From assembly GCA_030066905.1 (NCBI GenBank), contig JASJAR010000014.1, forward strand, positions 1 through 64,000: a DNA stretch of 64,000 bases, given 5' to 3'. The position numbers and the translations under genes are program-made. The DNA is from Paracoccaceae bacterium (GTDB taxonomy: Bacteria > Pseudomonadota > Alphaproteobacteria > Rhodobacterales > Rhodobacteraceae). Positions 55,060-63,752 of this stretch are shown piece by piece. The notes below the pieces were generated by a model, which searched no databases, had not been told where the DNA came from, and saw only the letters and a program-made list of their open reading frames with translations. Positions within the stretch are counted from its first letter, which is position 1, and the number at the start of each line of letters is the position of its first letter.

Positions 55060-56039
55060 GCGATACCGGCCCTGCACTGGTCACCGGTGCGGCGGGCTTC
55101 ATCGGGCAGCATCTGTGTCGGGCGATCCTCGCCGATGGCGGAGCGGTTCGCGCCTTCGTGCGCCCCGATCACCGGGTCGATGCCCTTGCTGCGGCGGGGG
55201 CCGAAATCCTGCGCGGCGATGCTGCCGATCCCGCCGCGATGACCCGCGCCGCCGAGGGCGTGGACACCGTCTATCACCTCGCTGCGGTCCGCGGCACCAA
55301 GAAGCTCTCCCGCCGGGCCTATGCCGAGGGCAACATCGCCCTGACCGACGCGGCTGCCGGCGCGGCCCTTGCCGCCGGGGCGCGTCTGGTTGCGGCGAGT
55401 ACGGTGGCGGTGATGGGGGCAAGTCCTCCCCTGAGCCCGGCGGACGGGCCTCTCGCGCCGATCTCGAGCTATGCCGCGTCGCGGGCGGCGGTGGAGAGGC
55501 GACTTGCCACGGCCTGGGCCGGAAGGGGGCTCGACTTCCGGATCGCCCGGATAGCCCAGCGCGTCGGCGGACCCGGCGCGAGGGACTGGCGGCGCCTCGT
55601 TATGGCCGTGCGCGACGGACGGTACCGCGTCCTGCCGCGCGGCGGGAGGATGCATTCGGCCGATGTCGAGGATGTGGTCGCCGGACTCCGGCTCGTCGCG
55701 GGGCCGCGCGGCGAACAGCGCACGCTATACGTCATCGCAGCGCGGCGCGCTGCACCTGTCCGCGACCATCTGGCCGCAATCGCTGAGGAACTCGGCGTCG
55801 CTTTCGCCCCGCGGCCGGTCCCCGGAGCGCCGTTCCGGGCCTATTGGCGCCTGCACCTCTGGACCAACAGCGCCCTCGCCCGCGAACTGCCCCACGGCTT
55901 CACCGCAGGGCTCTATGCCAACCGCTTCGACTACGACGACGCAGGCACCCGCGACCGGATCGGCTTCGCGCCGCGCCATACCGGCCCCGACGCCGCCCGC
56001 CGCGCGGCCCGCTGGCTCCGCGCCGAGGGGCTGGTATGA
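55056..56039 (+). CDS. NAD-dependent epimerase/dehydratase with YxxxR in place of YxxxK
   Basis: 327 residues, overlapping the upstream gene by four bases. Extended SDR fold: LVTGAAGFIGQHL at residues about 8-20, GDAADPAAM, VDTVYHLAAV, and AASTVAVMGA. The catalytic position reads SSYAASRAAVERR, so Arg stands where SDR enzymes have Lys; the Ser/Thr-Tyr part is retained. RIARIAQRVGGPG is the usual substrate-side turn. The C-terminal part is longer and basic. It probably modifies a sugar nucleotide, but the changed residue may lower or alter activity. Confidence 0.88.
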   Translation: MSDTGPALVTGAAGFIGQHLCRAILADGGAVRAFVRPDHRVDALAAAGAEILRGDAADPAAMTRAAEGVDTVYHLAAVRGTKKLSRRAYAEGNIALTDAAAGAALAAGARLVAASTVAVMGASPPLSPADGPLAPISSYAASRAAVERRLATAWAGRGLDFRIARIAQRVGGPGARDWRRLVMAVRDGRYRVLPRGGRMHSADVEDVVAGLRLVAGPRGEQRTLYVIAARRAAPVRDHLAAIAEELGVAFAPRPVPGAPFRAYWRLHLWTNSALARELPHGFTAGLYANRFDYDDAGTRDRIGFAPRHTGPDAARRAARWLRAEGLV

Positions 56040-57625
56040 CCGGGCGCACCGCGCGGGCGCCCCTGGCGATGATCGCCTTCGATGCCGCCGAGGTCAGCCT
56101 CGTCGCCGAGGGCATCGCCGGGGGCTGGCTGCCGAACCTCGCCCGGCTCCTCGGCAACGGGGCGATCCACCGGATCCGGTCCGACAGCGACCTCATGGTC
56201 GGGACGGTCTGGCCGAGCTTCTATTCCGGCCGCCTGCCGCCGGAGCATGGCATCTTCGGCGTTGTGCAGTGGCGGGCCGGCGAGATGCGCCATGACCGGC
56301 CCGACGGGCGGGACTGGATCGACACCACGCCCTTCTACCGGACCTTCGGCGATGGCGGCCCGCGGGTTCTCGCCATCGACATGCCGTTCGCGCCGAGCGC
56401 CGCGCCGTTCGAGGGCACCGAGCTTGTGTCCTGGAACGCCCACGCCACGCGCGGCCGCCGCGGGACATATCCCGCAGACCGCCTCACCGCCCTCCGGCGC
56501 CGCCACGGGCGGCCGGAAATGCGCGACGAGATCTACGGCCCGCAGACGCCCCGGGGCCTTTTGAAGCTGCGCGACGGGCTCGTCCGCAGCGCCCGCCAGC
56601 AAGGGGTGCTGGCCGCCGACCTCCTCCGACGCGAACGCTGGGATTTCGCCCTGATCGGGCTCGGCGCCGTCCACCGCGCCGGGCACAAGCTCGTGGCGCC
56701 GCAGGTGTTTCGCGGGGGGCCCATCGATCCTGCAACCCCGGGCCTCGACACCGCACTTCCCGACGTCTACGCCGCCTGTGACGACGCCATCGGCCGCATC
56801 CTCGCAGCACTTCCTGCCGCATGCAGGACGCTTGTGTTCTCGCTGAACGGGATGGGTCCCAACACATCCCACTACTTCCTCCTTCCCGAGATGCTGCGCC
56901 GGATTCTCGACGGCGACCGGTCCGACGGGCGCGCCGCGGCAGCCATACCGCTCCGCCCGCCGCTCGAACGGCTGCGCGACACCGTGCCGCTCGAGTGGCG
57001 CAGCGCGCTCAAGGAACACCTGCCGACCCCGGCGAAGGACCGGCTCGGCCGGTTCTGGCGCAAGGCCGAAGCGCGCGACTGGTCCCGGGTCCGGGCGTTC
57101 CGGCTCATCGGCAGCGATTACGAAGGGCAGATCCGCATCAATCTGCAGGGCCGGGAGCGCGGGGGGGTGGTTCAGCCCGGCGACGAATACGAGGACCTGA
57201 TAGAAGACCTCATCGAGGGCCTCCCGACCTTCGTCGATGCCGATACCGGCGCGCCGGTGATCCGCGCGGTGATCCGCACCGACACGCTCTGGCCGGAGGC
57301 GGCGGTCCGGGGCGATCTCCCCGATCTCGTGGTGCAATGGGCCGACCGCTCGCCGCTGGGCCTCACCGCGCTTCGCTCCGAGCGCTACGGCGCCTTCGCC
57401 AACCCCTGGAGCACGGCCGTGCCGGATGGCCGGTCGGGTCACCACCGGCCCGCGGGATGGGCGATCGCCTCGGGGCCGGGCCGCGCCGTGCCCGCTTCTG
57501 GGGAAACGACCGGAGCGGTGCAGGACCTGACGGCGACGGTCTACGCCCTCTTGGGTCTCCCCACACCCGCCGGACTTGCGGGCCGACCGATCTCCGGCCT
57601 GTTGGACAGCCTGGGGGACCGATGA
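56036..57625 (+). CDS. Alkaline-phosphatase-superfamily protein, paralogue 2
   Basis: 529 residues from ATG 56036. It aligns with paralogue 1 throughout: Asp16 in IAFDAA, Ser61 in VWPSFYSGRLPPEHG, VHRAGHKLVAPQV, then FSLNGMGPNTSHYF, where Asn replaces the His kept in paralogues 1 and 3, and GRSGHHRPAGW near the end. Thus one metal site lacks both usual ligands. Cytoplasmic, no signal. Shared C-terminal motifs (IRINLQGRER, TFVDADTGAPV, RSERYG) show that the three proteins are one subfamily. The gene overlaps both neighbours by four bases. It may be a scaffold, a one-metal enzyme or specialised on another substrate. Confidence 0.85.
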   Translation: MTGRTARAPLAMIAFDAAEVSLVAEGIAGGWLPNLARLLGNGAIHRIRSDSDLMVGTVWPSFYSGRLPPEHGIFGVVQWRAGEMRHDRPDGRDWIDTTPFYRTFGDGGPRVLAIDMPFAPSAAPFEGTELVSWNAHATRGRRGTYPADRLTALRRRHGRPEMRDEIYGPQTPRGLLKLRDGLVRSARQQGVLAADLLRRERWDFALIGLGAVHRAGHKLVAPQVFRGGPIDPATPGLDTALPDVYAACDDAIGRILAALPAACRTLVFSLNGMGPNTSHYFLLPEMLRRILDGDRSDGRAAAAIPLRPPLERLRDTVPLEWRSALKEHLPTPAKDRLGRFWRKAEARDWSRVRAFRLIGSDYEGQIRINLQGRERGGVVQPGDEYEDLIEDLIEGLPTFVDADTGAPVIRAVIRTDTLWPEAAVRGDLPDLVVQWADRSPLGLTALRSERYGAFANPWSTAVPDGRSGHHRPAGWAIASGPGRAVPASGETTGAVQDLTATVYALLGLPTPAGLAGRPISGLLDSLGDR

Positions 57626-59163
57626 CCGAGCTTGCCCTCATCGGCCTCGATGCCGCCGATCTCGACCGGCTGGAGAGGCTTGCCGATGCCGGTCGCGCCC
57701 CGGCCTTCGCCGCACTCCGGTCGGCCGGCGCGCTCGGGCGGCTGTCGTCGGTGGGAAACTGGCTACCCGGGTCGGTCTGGCCAAGCTTCTTTACGTCGCG
57801 ACCTGCCTCGGAGACCGGGTTCCACCACTATCTGCAATGGGCGCCGGACGAGATGGTGCTCCGGCGCCCCGACCCCGCCTCGGTGGGCAGACCGTTCTGG
57901 CGCGACATTGCCGAGGCGCAGGCGCGCCTCGTTGTGGTGGATATGCCCTTTTCCCCGCCCCCGGACCGTGCGACCGAAGTGACGGGCTGGGCGACGCTCG
58001 ACACGCTCGGGAGCCCGCAATCCTGCCCCGCGTCGCTTCTTGGCGAGATCGAAGCGGCCCACGGACCCTCGCCGCGCGTCGCCGAGAGGCACGCTTTGCA
58101 GCGCCCGGCCGACCTGTTGCGGTTGCGCGATCAGCAGATCGCTATCGCCGAGACGCTGGCAAGGCTTTCCGAGCGGCTGATCGCCCGCGAGCGCCCCGAC
58201 ATATTCGCCCTGACCTTCCCCGGCCTCCACCGCGGCGGTCATTGGCTCTGGGACGAAACCGGTCTGGCCGGTGCGGCCGGGCCGGAGGAGGGGGCGCGGC
58301 TGGCTACGGCCCTCGACGACGTCTACGCCGCCACCGACGCCGCCCTCGGCCGGGTGCTCGACGCGGCGGCGGCGCGGCAGGTGATCGCCTTTTCGCTCCA
58401 CGGCATGGGGCCGAACACCAGCCGGATCGAGATCCTCGACGAGATGCTCGACAGGGTCCTTGCCGGCGGGGCGGCATCGCCGCGCCCCGTTCGGCTGGCC
58501 GAGCGTCTGCGCCGCAAGCTGCCGCCGGCGCTGCGCCACAGGGTGAAGGACGCTCTGCCGGTGCCGCTGCAGGACCGGCTGACCGGGTATTGGCGCACCG
58601 GCGGCAGGGACTGGGCTGCGACGCGCGCATTCGCCCAGACCTCCGATCTCACGGGGTACATCCGGTTCAATGTCGTGGGTCGCGAACACTTGGGTGCGCT
58701 GCCGCCCGAGGCGATACCGGCCCTGGCAGAGGAGGTCTCGGAGGGGCTTTCGAGCTTCGTCGATGCCGAAAGCGGCGCGCCCCTCGTCGCACAGGTGGCG
58801 GCCGTGGAAGACATCCTGCCGCCCGGGCCCGGCCGCGGCAACCTTCCCGACCTCATGGTCGACTGGACCGACAGGCCGGCCGCGCGCCACCGCGCGGTGG
58901 TCTCGCCCAGGTTCGGGCGCATCCCATGGCCCAGCCCGGGCAAACACCCCAGCGGACGCAGCGGTAACCACCGCGCCGGCGGGTTCTACCTCGCCACGGG
59001 TCCCGGTCTCGCCGCCGGACCCGGAGCGGACGGCGACATTCTCGATCTTGCACCCACGATCTTCGCGCGCCTTGGCCTGCCCGTGCCCGCCGCAATGCGC
59101 GGACGGCCGCTTCACGCGGAAGCCGACGACCTGGCCGCAAGCGCGGCACGCGAGACGCGATGA
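57622..59163 (+). CDS. Alkaline-phosphatase-superfamily protein, paralogue 3
   Basis: 513 residues from ATG 57622. Asp10 in LIGLDAAD, Ser55 in SVWPSFFTSRPASETG, LHRGGHWLWDETG, FSLHGMGPNTS and GRSGNHRAGGF, where Asn replaces the first His of the SGHH motif of the others. It shares IRFNVVGREH, SFVDAESGAPL and the closing LPVPAAMRGRP (cf. LPTPAGLAGRP in paralogue 2). No signal peptide. Each paralogue has lost a different ligand-like residue, which suggests divided roles after duplication rather than simple decay. It overlaps its neighbours by four bases. Confidence 0.85.
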   Translation: MTELALIGLDAADLDRLERLADAGRAPAFAALRSAGALGRLSSVGNWLPGSVWPSFFTSRPASETGFHHYLQWAPDEMVLRRPDPASVGRPFWRDIAEAQARLVVVDMPFSPPPDRATEVTGWATLDTLGSPQSCPASLLGEIEAAHGPSPRVAERHALQRPADLLRLRDQQIAIAETLARLSERLIARERPDIFALTFPGLHRGGHWLWDETGLAGAAGPEEGARLATALDDVYAATDAALGRVLDAAAARQVIAFSLHGMGPNTSRIEILDEMLDRVLAGGAASPRPVRLAERLRRKLPPALRHRVKDALPVPLQDRLTGYWRTGGRDWAATRAFAQTSDLTGYIRFNVVGREHLGALPPEAIPALAEEVSEGLSSFVDAESGAPLVAQVAAVEDILPPGPGRGNLPDLMVDWTDRPAARHRAVVSPRFGRIPWPSPGKHPSGRSGNHRAGGFYLATGPGLAAGPGADGDILDLAPTIFARLGLPVPAAMRGRPLHAEADDLAASAARETR

Positions 59164-60740
59164 GCCTGCGCACCCCGAGGGAACTCGCCGGAATGGCCGA
59201 GCTTCGGACGGATCTCTGCATCATCGGCGCGGGGGCGGCGGGGATCGCCCTCGCCCGGGCCTTCCTCGGCACCGGCACCGAGGTTACGCTGATTGCCGGC
59301 GGCGGCAAGGAGATCAGGCGGCGAACCCAGGCGCTCTACGCGGGGCGCAATGTCGGGCGGGAAAGCTTCGGACTGACCAAGTCGCGCATCCGGACCTTCG
59401 GCGGCAGCACCGCCGGCTGGGCCGGACAATGCCGGCCGCTCGACGGGGTGGATTTCGAGCCTCGTTCTGGCCTGCCCCATACCGGCTGGCCGATCGGCCC
59501 CGATGATCTCGCACCATTCTACCCCGAGACGGCGGCGATCTGCGATCTGGAGGATTGGCGGTTCGACCCCCCCGACACGCCCGGTCTTCCGGCCAACCGG
59601 GAAGGCGGCGTCGAACATGTTCGCTACCGACACGGTCACCGGGTGAATTTCCTCGACACCCACGGACCCGATCTCGAGGCCGCACCGAACGTCGAGGTCC
59701 TGCTCGACACCCATGCCACGGAGATCGTCGCCGAGGGGGACGGGGTCACCCATGTCGCGGCGGTTACCGAGGAGCGCCAACGCCTGCGCATCCGGGCGGA
59801 CCGCTATGTGCTGGCAACCGGCGGGATCGAGAACGCGCGCCTCCTGCTGGCTTCCCGTGGCGGTCATCCGGCGGGGCTCGGCAACGACAGGGATCTCGTT
59901 GGCCGGTATTTCATGGATCATCCGTTCTTCTTTGGCGGCGTGCTCGATCTCGCACCCGGTGTGACCGGCGCGGAGATCGGCGCGCTCGAAGGTTATGAGA
60001 AGGCCGGCATCGCCCAGCGTGTCCACGGCGGCATTGCGGTGAGCGAAAGGGATCGTCGCAACAACGCCTCGGGCGGCGCCTGCGTGTTCTTTGTCGGCCG
60101 TGCGGCACACAAGTCGTCGCCGGCCTACCTGTCGGAGGGTGGGGTGGCGCTGACCCGGTTGATCGACATCGCCACGGGGCGCGAAAGCGCCGACGGACGG
60201 CTGGCCAGGCACGGCCCCGCGCTCGCTCGGCGGGCCGGCGAAGCCGGACGCTCCGCGCTCGAACGGGTGGCGGGCGCGCTGCGGCCGGGGCGCGCCCTTG
60301 CCGCGCGCTTCACGCTCGAAGCGCTGCCGAAGCCCGAAAGCCGGGTCGGTCTCGACCCCGCCCGGAGAGACCGGTTCGGCCGGCCGCTGAGCCGCGTCGA
60401 CTGGCGCCTGACCGATATCGACCGCCGGGGCCTATTGAGGCTGCGCAACGGCCTTCAGCGCATGTTTGCGAGCGGCGAGGTCGGCCAGCTTCGCCTCCAT
60501 GCCGCCGAGAGGCGCGACGGCTGGCCCGTCGGGATGGAGGGGGGCAAGCATCATATGGGAACCACGCGGATGGCCGAGGATGCCCGCCTCGGCGTCGTCG
60601 ACCCCGATTGCCGGATGCACGGCGTGGAGAACCTCTACGTCGCCGGAAGCTCGGTGTTTCCAACCGGCGGCTACGCCAACCCGACCTTCACCATCGTTGC
60701 CCTGGCGCTGAGGCTGGCAGCGCATCTGAAGACGTCCTGA
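59160..60740 (+). CDS. GMC-type FAD-dependent oxidoreductase
   Basis: 526 residues from ATG 59160, overlapping paralogue 3 by four bases. FAD-binding LCIIGAGAAGIALARAFLG at residues about 19-37; FGGSTAGWAGQCRPLD is the family's Gly-rich second motif; YVLATGGIENARLLLAS and the closing KHHMGTTRMAED, VENLYVAGSSVFPTGGYANP are typical of GMC C-terminal domains with the catalytic His region. It oxidises an alcohol to aldehyde or ketone. In a glycan operon it may oxidise a sugar hydroxyl or a lipid alcohol. It is the last gene of the operon. Confidence 0.9.
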   Translation: MSLRTPRELAGMAELRTDLCIIGAGAAGIALARAFLGTGTEVTLIAGGGKEIRRRTQALYAGRNVGRESFGLTKSRIRTFGGSTAGWAGQCRPLDGVDFEPRSGLPHTGWPIGPDDLAPFYPETAAICDLEDWRFDPPDTPGLPANREGGVEHVRYRHGHRVNFLDTHGPDLEAAPNVEVLLDTHATEIVAEGDGVTHVAAVTEERQRLRIRADRYVLATGGIENARLLLASRGGHPAGLGNDRDLVGRYFMDHPFFFGGVLDLAPGVTGAEIGALEGYEKAGIAQRVHGGIAVSERDRRNNASGGACVFFVGRAAHKSSPAYLSEGGVALTRLIDIATGRESADGRLARHGPALARRAGEAGRSALERVAGALRPGRALAARFTLEALPKPESRVGLDPARRDRFGRPLSRVDWRLTDIDRRGLLRLRNGLQRMFASGEVGQLRLHAAERRDGWPVGMEGGKHHMGTTRMAEDARLGVVDPDCRMHGVENLYVAGSSVFPTGGYANPTFTIVALALRLAAHLKTS

Positions 60741-60793
60741 CCCCCCTTTCCGCAGCCATCCGCCCGCATCAGCGGCTTCCCTATTGCCGTCCC

Positions 60794-60866
60794 GTCCCGC
60801 TTTGAGTATCCGCGTCCGTGGGACACCCCTCCCCAACGAGGGGCATATATCTGGAAGGGTATTCAG
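60794..60866 (+). ncRNA. serC RNA leader candidate upstream of serC
   Basis: Between 60741 and the serC start two hairpins are visible: GTCCC (60794-60798) with GGGAC (60820-60824), and CCCCTC (60826-60831) with GAGGGG (60838-60843), loop CCCAAC. The ribosome site GGAAGG (60853-60858) follows. A conserved structured leader upstream of serC-serA in Alphaproteobacteria is known (the serC motif), with its last stem near the ribosome site. The match is by position and layout, not by a covariance search. Confidence 0.5.
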
Positions 60867-60868
60867 TG

Positions 60869-62047
60869 ATGGACACCACCACACCGGCGACGCGGCCGGT
60901 TTCTAAGCCTGTCTCCGTACCGGCAAACCCGCGTTTTTCCTCCGGCCCCTGCGCCAAGCCTCCGAGCTTTAGCCTGGAACGTCTTAACGACGCCGCACTC
61001 GGGCGCTCGCACCGGGCAGCGGTCGGCAAGGCGAAGCTCAAGCTCGCCATCGGCAAGACGGCGGACATCCTTGGGATTCCAGAAGGTTACCGCGTCGGCA
61101 TCGTTCCGGCTTCGGATACGGGTGCGGTCGAGATGGCGATGTGGAACCTCCTCGGCGCCCGACCGGTGGAGATGCTCGCCTGGGAGAGCTTCGGGGCAGG
61201 CTGGGTGACAGATGCGGTCAAGCAACTCAAGCTCGATGCGACCGTGCGGAGTGCGGAATACGGCCGGATCGTCGACTTCGAGGAGGTCGATTTCGATGCC
61301 GACGTGGTCTTCACCTGGAACGGGACGACCTCGGGTGTCCGGGTGCCGGACAGCTTTGAAATTCCCAAAGATCGCAAGGGGTTGACCATTTGCGACGCCA
61401 CCTCCGCGGCGTTTGCGATGGACCTGCCCTGGGACCGGCTCGATGTGGTGACCTTCTCCTGGCAGAAGGTCCTCGGCGGGGAGGCGGCCCATGGGATGCT
61501 GGTGCTGTCCCCGCGCGCGGTGGAGCGGCTGGAAAGCTATACCCCGCCCTGGCCCCTGCCGAAAATCTTTCGGCTGACAAAGGGCGGCAAGCTCATCGAG
61601 GGCATCTTCGAAGGCGCGACGATCAACACGCCCTCGATGCTGGCGGTAGAGGATTATCTGCAATCGCTGGCCTGGGCCGAAAGCATCGGCGGGCTGCCTG
61701 CGCTCATCGGCCGGGCGGAGGCGAATACCAAGATTATCAATGACTTCTGCGCGGAGCGAGACTGGATTGCGAACCTCGCAGAAGACCCCGCGACGGCGTC
61801 CACGACGAGCGTCTGCCTGAGGTTCACCGACCCCAGGATTGCCGATGGCGCGGCCTTCGCCAAGGCCGTGGCGAAGCGGCTCGAGGCCGAGGGCGCGGCC
61901 TACGATATCGGGGGCTACCGCGACGCGCCGCCGGGCTTGCGGGTATGGTGCGGCGGTACCGTGGAGACCTCGGACATCGCCCTCCTGATGCCCTGGATCG
62001 AGTGGGCGTACCAGACCGAGATCGCCGCGCTGAGCGAGGCCGCCTGA
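60869..62047 (+). CDS. serC: Phosphoserine aminotransferase
   Basis: 392 residues from ATG 60869, ten bases after GGAAGG. A PLP enzyme converting 3-phosphohydroxypyruvate to phosphoserine. Seen: [15 protein letters not shown] and [13 protein letters not shown] at the start (phosphate- and PLP-binding), [41 protein letters not shown] and the PLP Lys in [16 protein letters not shown]. The N-terminal extension ([16 protein letters not shown]) is normal for the alphaproteobacterial long form. It is followed by serA after 102 bases on the same strand. Confidence 0.96.
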   Translation: MDTTTPATRPVSKPVSVPANPRFSSGPCAKPPSFSLERLNDAALGRSHRAAVGKAKLKLAIGKTADILGIPEGYRVGIVPASDTGAVEMAMWNLLGARPVEMLAWESFGAGWVTDAVKQLKLDATVRSAEYGRIVDFEEVDFDADVVFTWNGTTSGVRVPDSFEIPKDRKGLTICDATSAAFAMDLPWDRLDVVTFSWQKVLGGEAAHGMLVLSPRAVERLESYTPPWPLPKIFRLTKGGKLIEGIFEGATINTPSMLAVEDYLQSLAWAESIGGLPALIGRAEANTKIINDFCAERDWIANLAEDPATASTTSVCLRFTDPRIADGAAFAKAVAKRLEAEGAAYDIGGYRDAPPGLRVWCGGTVETSDIALLMPWIEWAYQTEIAALSEAA

Positions 62048-62071
62048 GCCCCAGAACCCCTGTCTGCAAAC

Positions 62072-62102
62072 CGTATGGCAAGCGTATGGCAGGCGTATGG
62101 CA
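62072..62102. repeat. Three tandem CGTATGGCA units, 11-bp period
   Basis: CGTATGGCA at 62072-62080, 62083-62091 and 62094-62102, in the serC-serA gap. Perfect 9-base units with 2-base spacers; one turn of helix apart. Possibly slippage or a small regulator site. Confidence 0.6.
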
Positions 62103-62149
62103 CCCGTGCCCGACCCGCCGTCCTTCGCCCCCTCGAAAAGGACCCTGAA

Positions 62150-63745
62150 ATGGCCCCGAAAGTTCTGGTCTCCGACAAGCTCTCCGAGACCGCCGTGCAA
62201 GTCTTCCGCGACCGTGGGATCGATGTGACCTTCGACCCCGCAATCGGGAAGGACAAAGAGAAACTCCTGTCGGTGATCGGCGGGTATGACGGTCTCGCGA
62301 TCCGCTCGGCCACGAAGGTCTCCGACAAGGTGCTCGCTGCCGCCCCCAACCTCAAGGTGATCGGCCGGGCGGGGATCGGGGTCGACAATGTCGACATCCC
62401 GGCGGCCTCGAAACGCGGTGTGATCGTGATGAACACGCCTTTCGGAAACTCGATCACCACCGCCGAGCACGCGATTGCGATGATGTTCGCCGTTGCCCGC
62501 CAAATCCCCGAGGCCAGCGCCTCGACCCATGAGGGCAGATGGGAGAAGTCGCGGTTCATGGGGGTCGAGCTTTTCGGCAAGACCCTCGGCGTGATCGGCG
62601 CGGGCAATATCGGCGGCATTGTCTGCGAGCGGGCTGTGGCGCTGAAGATGAAGGTGATTGCCTACGACCCGTTCCTGACCGAGGACCGGGCGGACCTTCT
62701 CGGCGTGCGGAAAGTGGAGCTCGACGAGCTTCTCGCGGCGTCGGATTTCATCACCTTCCATGTCCCGCTCACAGACAAGACCCGCAACATCCTCTCCGCG
62801 GAGGCCATTGCGAAGCTGAAACCGGGGGTGCGGATCATCAATTGCGCCCGGGGCGGTCTTGTGGACGAGGCCGCCCTCGCCGAGGCGCTGAAGGACGGAC
62901 GGGTCGCCGGCGCGGCCTTCGACGTCTTTGCTGAGGAACCGGCCACTGCGTCGCCGCTGTTCAACCTGCCGAACGTCGTGGTCACGCCGCATCTCGGGGC
63001 CTCCACCACCGAAGCCCAGGAGAATGTCGCCCTGCACGTGGCCGAGCAGATGTCGGACTACCTGCTGACCGGGGCGGTCACGAACGCGCTCAACATGCCG
63101 AGCGTGACGGCGGAGGAAGCCAAGGTCATGGGACCCTGGGTGAAGCTCGCGGGCCACTTGGGCGCCTTCGTCGGCCAGCTTACCGACGAGCCGATCAAGG
63201 CGGTGAACGTCCTTTACAACGGCGCGGTGGCCTCGATGAACACCGCCGCCCTCAACGCCGCCGCCATCGCAGGGGTTATGCGGGCGACGAATCCGGATGT
63301 GAACATGGTCTCGGCCCCGGTGATCGCGAAGGACCGGGGCGTCGATATTTCGACGACCACCCAGGCCAAGACCGGGGTGTTCGATGCCTATATCAAGCTG
63401 ACGGTGAAGACCGGCCAGCGCGAGCGGTCCATCGCCGGGACGGTGTTTTCGGACGGCAAGCCCCGGTTCATTCAGATCAAGGGGATCAATATCGATGCCG
63501 AGATCGGGGCGCATATGGTCTATACGACGAACGAGGACGTTCCCGGCATCATCGGGGCGCTGGGGCGGACGATGGGAGAGAACGGGGTGAACATCGCGAA
63601 CTTCACCTTGGGCCGCAACGAACGCGGCAAGGACGCGATTGCGCTTCTTTATGTCGACGAGCCGGTACCGGCCCCGGCGCTCGATGCGTTGAAGGCGACG
63701 GGCCTTTTCGAACAGGTCCGCCCGCTTTCGTTCGAGGTGGGCTAG
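62150..63745 (+). CDS. serA: D-3-phosphoglycerate dehydrogenase
   Basis: 531 residues. Oxidises 3-phosphoglycerate to 3-phosphohydroxypyruvate with NAD+, the first step of serine synthesis. Seen: KVLVSDKLSETAVQVF start, VIGRAGIGVDNVDI, the Rossmann motif LGVIGAGNIGGIVCERA, the catalytic Arg in INCARGGLVDEAAL and the His in TPHLGASTTEAQ. After residue about 310 comes the long-form intervening domain (VMGPWVKLAGHLGAFVGQL) and a C-terminal ACT domain (EDVPGIIGALGRTMGENGVN). Start ATG 62150 with AAAAGGA at 62136-62142. Confidence 0.97.
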   Translation: MAPKVLVSDKLSETAVQVFRDRGIDVTFDPAIGKDKEKLLSVIGGYDGLAIRSATKVSDKVLAAAPNLKVIGRAGIGVDNVDIPAASKRGVIVMNTPFGNSITTAEHAIAMMFAVARQIPEASASTHEGRWEKSRFMGVELFGKTLGVIGAGNIGGIVCERAVALKMKVIAYDPFLTEDRADLLGVRKVELDELLAASDFITFHVPLTDKTRNILSAEAIAKLKPGVRIINCARGGLVDEAALAEALKDGRVAGAAFDVFAEEPATASPLFNLPNVVVTPHLGASTTEAQENVALHVAEQMSDYLLTGAVTNALNMPSVTAEEAKVMGPWVKLAGHLGAFVGQLTDEPIKAVNVLYNGAVASMNTAALNAAAIAGVMRATNPDVNMVSAPVIAKDRGVDISTTTQAKTGVFDAYIKLTVKTGQRERSIAGTVFSDGKPRFIQIKGINIDAEIGAHMVYTTNEDVPGIIGALGRTMGENGVNIANFTLGRNERGKDAIALLYVDEPVPAPALDALKATGLFEQVRPLSFEVG

Positions 63746-63752
63746 GCCGGAA

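Noticed and set aside
53296..55077. 593-codon frame opposite AP paralogue 1
   Set aside because: Shadow frame; the plus strand has motifs, ribosome site and operon coupling.
48812..60740. Classical Wzx/Wzy or ABC capsule cluster
   Set aside because: Only a flippase and glycosyltransferases; no polymerase, ABC exporter, Wza/Wzc or initiating transferase.
60863..63514. 883-codon frame opposite serC-serA
   Set aside because: Antisense of two well-supported genes; long only because of GC bias.
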